Below are positions 60,085-64,000 of a stretch of DNA of 64,000 nucleotides, one piece after another (position 1 is the first letter of the stretch; every line of letters starts with the position of its first letter). Below the pieces are notes generated by a model. It worked only from the letters and a program-made list of their open reading frames with translations, searched no databases and was not told the origin of the DNA. The position numbers and the translations under genes are program-made. The stretch comes from Bacteroidales bacterium (lineage in GTDB: Bacteria; Bacteroidota; Bacteroidia; Bacteroidales; UBA3824). The DNA is taken from assembly GCA_017544805.1 (NCBI GenBank), contig JAFYDK010000001.1:1-64000 (forward strand), given 5' to 3'.

Positions 60085-62166
60085 CTAAAATCTTTCAAAA
60101 TCCGAATCCTCACCTGAATCTTGCAAATCGATTTTAGCACCTTTGGTTTGCTCCAAAGCCTTGGTTGTGGTCGGAGAAAGTTCTTTTTGCTCAACTTTCA
60201 CCCTCGAAGTGCGTTTCTGCGGAACTGTTGAAGCAGGTTTTGTTGCCACTTCCGTTGAAATTTTTCCCGTTTGAGGATTATCCTTAGGCTTATCCTCTCT
60301 CTGAATTTTCTGTTTAAAACTTGAAGTTTTGTTTTCAAAAACTTTTTTCTCAGAAACATTTTCAACATTAAAATAAGCAACAGCTTTTTTCAAAACATCG
60401 CATTGCTCTGTCAAATTAGCACTTGTAGAGGCTAATTCTTCCGACGAAGAAGCATAACCTTGAGTTACTTCGTTAAGGCTCTGAACCGCTGAATTTATTT
60501 GACCGATATTTGCAGTCTGTTCGCTTGAAGCGGCCGCAATTTCTCTTACGAGATCGGTTGTCCTTTCAACATCAGGAACAATATCTTTCAACAACATACC
60601 GGCATTTTCCGAAATTTGAACGCCGTCTTTGCTGACTTTATCAATTTCGGCAGCTGCTTTAGCACTTCTTTCGGCAAGTTTTCTGACCTCAGCGGCAACA
60701 ACGGCAAAACCTTTGCCCTGCTCCCCTGCCCTTGCAGCCTCAACAGCAGCGTTAAGAGCAAGAATATTCGTCTGAAAGGCAATTTCGTCAATAATTGAAA
60801 TTTTGTCAGCAATTTCTTTCATCGCCGTCATCGAAAGCGAACTTGCCTCACTACCTTTACGAATACCAGAAAGGGTTTTCAAAGCGATTTTTTCAGTTTC
60901 GCGGGCATTATCGTTGTTTTGAGAAATAGATGCCGTAATCTCCTCGATAGACGAGCTAACCTCCTCTGCTGAAGAGGCTTGATGACCAGCATTATCACTC
61001 ATCATTTGAGCCGTTTTAGACATTTGGCTCGAACTTGTATAAATATATTCCGTACCCAAATTAATTTTTGCAACAATATCACGCAGTTTTTTCGACATCA
61101 TATTAACAATCTCAGCAATTCTTCCAATCTCGTCTTGACTGTCAATATCAACACGAGTATTCAAATCGCCGTCGCCGATTTTTTCCAAACCGTACATGAC
61201 TTTTTTAAGAGGAACTACCACATCGCTGGCTATTTTTAAGGCGATAATGATTGACACGACAAAGAATATCAAAAACGCAATTACTGCTAATCCTATAAGC
61301 GAAGAAACTCTGGAAGCAACATTAGACATAACTTCCTGACTTTTAACGGTTGCCGTATTAGAAAGACCTTTAGCCAAGCCCAAAACTTTCTGTGAAAATC
61401 CAAGCGAAACGCCTTCAATATTTTTGTAACGACCAAACATTACGTAATATTCTTTTGAACCGCTAACATATTGTTGAATAAGCGAAATTAATTTGTCAGC
61501 CTCGTTAGAAACACCGTATTGAGAGGAAAAACCTCTGATTTGAGCCATATTACGGCTGACTAAAGCAATAGTTTGCTGAACCTTTGCCTGATCTTTCATT
61601 AAGCCTTTTGCGTCTTTTATACATTGAACGGTTTCCAAAATCAAAGCAACCCGTTGAGCAGCATTTTTGTCGGAGGCAGCAATTACTTTGTCCTTTATAT
61701 AAAACATAATTTTATAAAATTCCTCCTTCAATTGCTCCAAATCAGCATACTTTAAATCCATTTTACGAATCAACTCATTGACTTCCAAGAGTTTAGTTTC
61801 GTATACTTGAAGATTATAACCGGCAGAATCCAAAGCGTTTTTTTCCCCTGGTGCTACAGCCTTAGTTTTAAGCTCCTCTACTTGTTTTTTTGCGGTCTCA
61901 AGATTGACTTTCGCATTTTCAAATTCCACATTATCATGCGAGGCAATATACCCACGGAAATGAAACATACACATAATCGTTGACTCGTTAAGACCGTGAA
62001 TCAACGTATTTTTTGGTACGTTATTTTCCGTAATATTGACAATGGTATTTTTAATTTTGATAGTAGTTGATACCGGAAGTAAATAACTCACGGCCATAAG
62101 CAAGATCAAAAAACCAATTCCAAACAAAAGTTTTTTTCTAAGCGGTAAATTCTTAAAGTTGAACAT
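60085..62166 (-). CDS. Methyl-accepting chemotaxis protein with CheR-tether-like C-terminus
   Basis: 693 residues from the ATG at 62166 ([23 protein letters not shown]). A first membrane helix (about 12-33) is followed by a helical external sensor of about 260 residues ([28 protein letters not shown]), like four-helix or HBM modules. A second helix (about 295-320), a HAMP domain ([22 protein letters not shown]) and the signalling domain follow. The hairpin tip is canonical: [20 protein letters not shown] and [22 protein letters not shown] Lys/Thr/Pro tail ends in DSDFERF, which fits the CheR-binding pentapeptide pattern x-[HFYW]-x-x-[HFYW]. Longer TTG or GTG starts upstream lack a family match. 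Confidence 0.9.
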   Translation of the reverse strand: MFNFKNLPLRKKLLFGIGFLILLMAVSYLLPVSTTIKIKNTIVNITENNVPKNTLIHGLNESTIMCMFHFRGYIASHDNVEFENAKVNLETAKKQVEELKTKAVAPGEKNALDSAGYNLQVYETKLLEVNELIRKMDLKYADLEQLKEEFYKIMFYIKDKVIAASDKNAAQRVALILETVQCIKDAKGLMKDQAKVQQTIALVSRNMAQIRGFSSQYGVSNEADKLISLIQQYVSGSKEYYVMFGRYKNIEGVSLGFSQKVLGLAKGLSNTATVKSQEVMSNVASRVSSLIGLAVIAFLIFFVVSIIIALKIASDVVVPLKKVMYGLEKIGDGDLNTRVDIDSQDEIGRIAEIVNMMSKKLRDIVAKINLGTEYIYTSSSQMSKTAQMMSDNAGHQASSAEEVSSSIEEITASISQNNDNARETEKIALKTLSGIRKGSEASSLSMTAMKEIADKISIIDEIAFQTNILALNAAVEAARAGEQGKGFAVVAAEVRKLAERSAKAAAEIDKVSKDGVQISENAGMLLKDIVPDVERTTDLVREIAAASSEQTANIGQINSAVQSLNEVTQGYASSSEELASTSANLTEQCDVLKKAVAYFNVENVSEKKVFENKTSSFKQKIQREDKPKDNPQTGKISTEVATKPASTVPQKRTSRVKVEQKELSPTTTKALEQTKGAKIDLQDSGEDSDFERF

Positions 62167-62317
62167 AGTGTATTTTTTTATGCTTATTATATTTTTCTTG
62201 ATAATTCCAAAAACTAATTTCTTATACGAAAAAAGCGGAAAAAAGTTTCTATAAAAACAGAAAAAATTATGCCAAAAAACTTTCACTCGGAAATTAAGGA
62301 AATAATTGTCAATTTTT

Positions 62318-62350
62318 TTTGTAAAATTTAAAATTATTTATATAACTTTG
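62318..62350 (+). promoter_or_regulatory. Promoter of ftsE
   Basis: TTTG (62318-62321), 21 bases, TAACTTTG (62343-62350), 21 bases before the ATG at 62372. It rules out a TTG start at 62306. Confidence 0.6.
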
Positions 62351-62371
62351 CAAACTCAAAGATTAAAAACG

Positions 62372-63043
62372 ATGGAAAACAAAAAAGCGTTAGTTGAATA
62401 TTCCGGTGTAGAAATAGAACGCTCCGGGCAGACAATCATTTCGGATGTAAACTTCCAACTATTTGAATCAGAGCTGATTACAATAGACGGGAGCATAGGT
62501 AGCGGCAAGACATCGCTATTCAAAACTCTTTACGCCGATTTGCCGATTAAAAAAGGCAGTGCAAGGGTTTTGGACTTTGAACTCAACGGCATCCCGGAAA
62601 GAAAAATTTCAAAACTCCGTCGCAGAATGGGAATCATTTTTCAAGATTATCAACTTTTTGACACAAAAACAGTCAGCGGCAATCTTGAATTTGTAATAGA
62701 TTCGTTAGGTTTCAAAACGCCGTGTCCGAGAGAGGAATATATCAACAACGTGTTAGGAAAAGTCGGAATCATAGGCAAAGCGGGTAGTTTTACACACATG
62801 CTTTCGGGCGGAGAGCGTCAAAGCGTTGCAATTGCGCGGGCTATTGTTTGCAAGCCTGAAATCATTATCGCTGACGAGCCGACAGGAAATCTTGACGAAC
62901 AATCAGCAAGACATATTGCAAAACTACTTTACTCTCTCTCTCAAGAAGGCACTTCGGTAATCGTTGCAACACACGACGGCGATGTTTTTAAAGAGTTTCA
63001 ACACAGAGAGTTACACGTAGAAAATGGCAAATTAATAAGCTAA
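62372..63043 (+). CDS. ftsE: Cell-division ABC transporter ATP-binding protein FtsE
   Basis: 223 residues. Walker A is GSIGSGKTSLFKTLY (about 38-52), the Q loop GIIFQDYQLFDTKTV, the ABC signature LSGGERQSVAIARAI (about 145-160), and Walker B IIIADEPTGNLD. The switch His is in VATHDGDV. The FQDYQLF and ADEPTGNLD forms are typical of FtsE, which pairs with FtsX at the division site to control cell-wall hydrolases. No ftsX is next to it here, so it acts with a partner encoded elsewhere, as in many Bacteroidota. Confidence 0.9.
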   Translation: MENKKALVEYSGVEIERSGQTIISDVNFQLFESELITIDGSIGSGKTSLFKTLYADLPIKKGSARVLDFELNGIPERKISKLRRRMGIIFQDYQLFDTKTVSGNLEFVIDSLGFKTPCPREEYINNVLGKVGIIGKAGSFTHMLSGGERQSVAIARAIVCKPEIIIADEPTGNLDEQSARHIAKLLYSLSQEGTSVIVATHDGDVFKEFQHRELHVENGKLIS

Positions 63044-63071
63044 TTTTTTATTATTTTCATACAATTAACAT

Positions 63072-63108
63072 AAAAAAATAACCGTTCTTCCGAACGGTTA
63101 TTTTTTTT
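63072..63108. terminator. Bidirectional terminator after ftsE
   Basis: AAAAAAATAACCGTTC (63072-63087), loop TTCC, GAACGGTTATTTTTTT (63092-63107): a perfect 16-bp hairpin. It overlaps the stop codon of the minus-strand gene at 63107. Confidence 0.92.
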
Positions 63109-64000
63109 ATCCTTGTGCCGGTAAATCATCGCCTTCCGGCTCTCCGTCAGGGAGTTGCTGTTTGACAAATTGTTCATCTTGATGTTGTTCAAATGAGGGT
63201 TCGCCTTCAAGAGCGTCCTCTGAAACTACTTCTGTCTGTTCCATTTGAGAATTATTTAATTGGTTATCGTCATCGTCCTGCAAGCCGGTATAAATTTTAA
63301 TTATTTTCGGCTCTTTTCTCTCCTGAGCATCCGAAGAATTTTCTTCCTCAGTCGTAGTAGCTGTTGTGGTGGTCGTGGTAGTAGTCGTGGTTACGGTTGT
63401 AACAATATCATCCTCGTCTTCATCAAGTGAGATATTAGCACCCATAGCCGTATCTATTTCAAAATCAGGCGTTTCCTCTCCGTCCGACTCAACATAATCA
63501 TCTTGTTCGTCAGGATTATAACCCGGAAGTTCTTCCTCCTCGGTCTCCTCAACTACTGCTTTTGAATCCTCGTGATTATCATAATATTGCTCCAATAAAT
63601 TCTCATCAACCTCATCCGATTGAAAATCACTTTGATCATCATCGTCCTCTGTTTCTTTCGTCTCTTCAACAAGAATTTGGGTTTTCTCATCTGAAACTTC
63701 TTGCTCTTCATCAGATTTCTTTTGCTCCTGATCTTCAGAAACTTTTTCTTCCATCACAATAGTTTCAGATGAATTATTCTCAAGATTTTCAGATGAATAT
63801 TCTTCTTGAGCCGAAGTATTTTCAATAGTTTCAGAAGTGTTTTCAACTATTTCAGAAGTGTTTTCAATAGTTTCAGAAGAATTTTCAACAGTTTCAGAAG
63901 AATTTTCAATAGTTTCAGAAGAATTCTCAACAGTCTTTGAAGAATTTTCTTCGGGCTCGATTTTTTCACCCATTAAAGGATCTGAATCCTCCTTAGGGAC
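63107..64000 (-). CDS. Repetitive, very acidic protein, 5' end beyond window
   Basis: An ATG lies at 63973, but the frame stays open without a stop to the right edge (VPKEDSDPLM), so the gene may begin outside; 297 codons are seen. Near the N-terminus seven copies of a seven-residue unit, N(S/T)SE(T/I)(I/V)E, follow each other (about 63770-63960). Then come Glu/Asp-rich stretches, a run of Thr residues (TTVTTTTTTTTTTATTT), and a more mixed C-terminus (KEPKIIKIYTGLQDDDDN). No domain or signal peptide is seen. It could be the disordered tail of a larger protein whose folded part lies outside the window. Confidence 0.65.
   Translation of the reverse strand, partial: VPKEDSDPLMGEKIEPEENSSKTVENSSETIENSSETVENSSETIENTSEIVENTSETIENTSAQEEYSSENLENNSSETIVMEEKVSEDQEQKKSDEEQEVSDEKTQILVEETKETEDDDDQSDFQSDEVDENLLEQYYDNHEDSKAVVEETEEEELPGYNPDEQDDYVESDGEETPDFEIDTAMGANISLDEDEDDIVTTVTTTTTTTTTTATTTEEENSSDAQERKEPKIIKIYTGLQDDDDNQLNNSQMEQTEVVSEDALEGEPSFEQHQDEQFVKQQLPDGEPEGDDLPAQG

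Noticed and set aside
60085-62286. Longer start of the chemoreceptor 40 residues upstream
   Set aside because: The extra part is a Lys/Phe/Ile-rich stretch in an AT-rich leader and would put a polar insert before the normal membrane helix start at [12 protein letters not shown].
63810-63960. Regular repeats of about 21 bases, CRISPR-like at first sight
   Set aside because: The units are in one reading frame, have no unique spacers and encode a heptapeptide repeat of the acidic protein.
1-64000. tRNA, rRNA, riboswitch or insertion-sequence genes
   Set aside because: I looked through the intergenic gaps and saw no cloverleaf, rRNA stretch, terminal inverted repeats with transposase or known riboswitch core.

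Overview
The window is about 37% G+C, densely coded chromosomal DNA from a member of the Bacteroidota, most probably an uncultured Bacteroidales-like lineage. The evidence is a eukaryote-like (GT3) glycogen synthase, a SecA of 1,119 residues with the large insertion usual in that phylum, alpha-2-macroglobulin and PorE-like OmpA surface proteins, TPR-linked SpoIIE phosphatases, a TonB-dependent receptor, no Shine-Dalgarno sequences, and many upstream TAnnTTTG boxes, several with a TTTG box 19-23 bases before (the Bacteroidota -7/-33 promoter). I see no rRNA, tRNA, CRISPR array, insertion sequence or prophage. It reads as core chromosome.

Layout. 1-9.1 kb: cut-off alpha-2-macroglobulin gene (-), OmpA/beta-propeller protein, Ca2+/Na+ antiporter, Na+ symporter. 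9.2-11.5 kb (-): UbiA prenyltransferase and RluB-like pseudouridine synthase. 11.7-17.9 kb (+): Ser/Thr kinase with WG repeats, two half-size CHR permeases, MerR-type regulator, RecG. 17.9-22.4 kb (+): TPR-SpoIIE phosphatase, TPM-like membrane protein, Tim44-like zinc-ribbon protein. 22.5-28.2 kb (+): GpsA, acyltransferase, ArgB, lipoprotein, HAD phosphatase, TatA, TatC. 28.2-30.0 kb (-): Bax-inhibitor-like protein, peptide deformylase, RuvX. 30.2-34.7 kb (+): malate dehydrogenase, glycogen synthase, SGNH esterase. 34.7-43.0 kb (-): PanB with two FKBP lipoproteins, then CHASE4-PP2C, acyltransferase and a secreted TPR-CHAT protease. 43.2-47.6 kb (+): SecA, XerD. 47.5-48.8 kb (-): ParA-type ATPase and an acidic partner. 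49-57.5 kb: TonB-dependent receptor, a second TPR-SpoIIE phosphatase, CYTH phosphatase, a HEAT-like protein, two small exported proteins, an Asp-rich protein. 57.6-64 kb: S41 protease, sirtuin, chemoreceptor, FtsE, and a repetitive acidic gene running off the right edge.

How the genes may work together. Signal transduction is over-represented: one Ser/Thr kinase, three SpoIIE-type PP2C phosphatases (one with a substituted metal ligand), a MerR regulator with a cobalamin-domain remnant and a chemoreceptor with a CheR-tether-like tail. None of the usual partners (anti-sigma factors, STAS proteins, Che proteins) is present. Envelope and lipid functions (GpsA, two acyltransferases, Tat, SecA, FtsE, FKBPs) are mixed among them.

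The best candidates for undescribed biology are the CHASE4-PP2C / acyltransferase / secreted TPR-CHAT operon, the orphan ParA with an acidic partner, a palindrome that gives two convergent genes the same C-terminal peptide, and two possible intergenic small RNAs.
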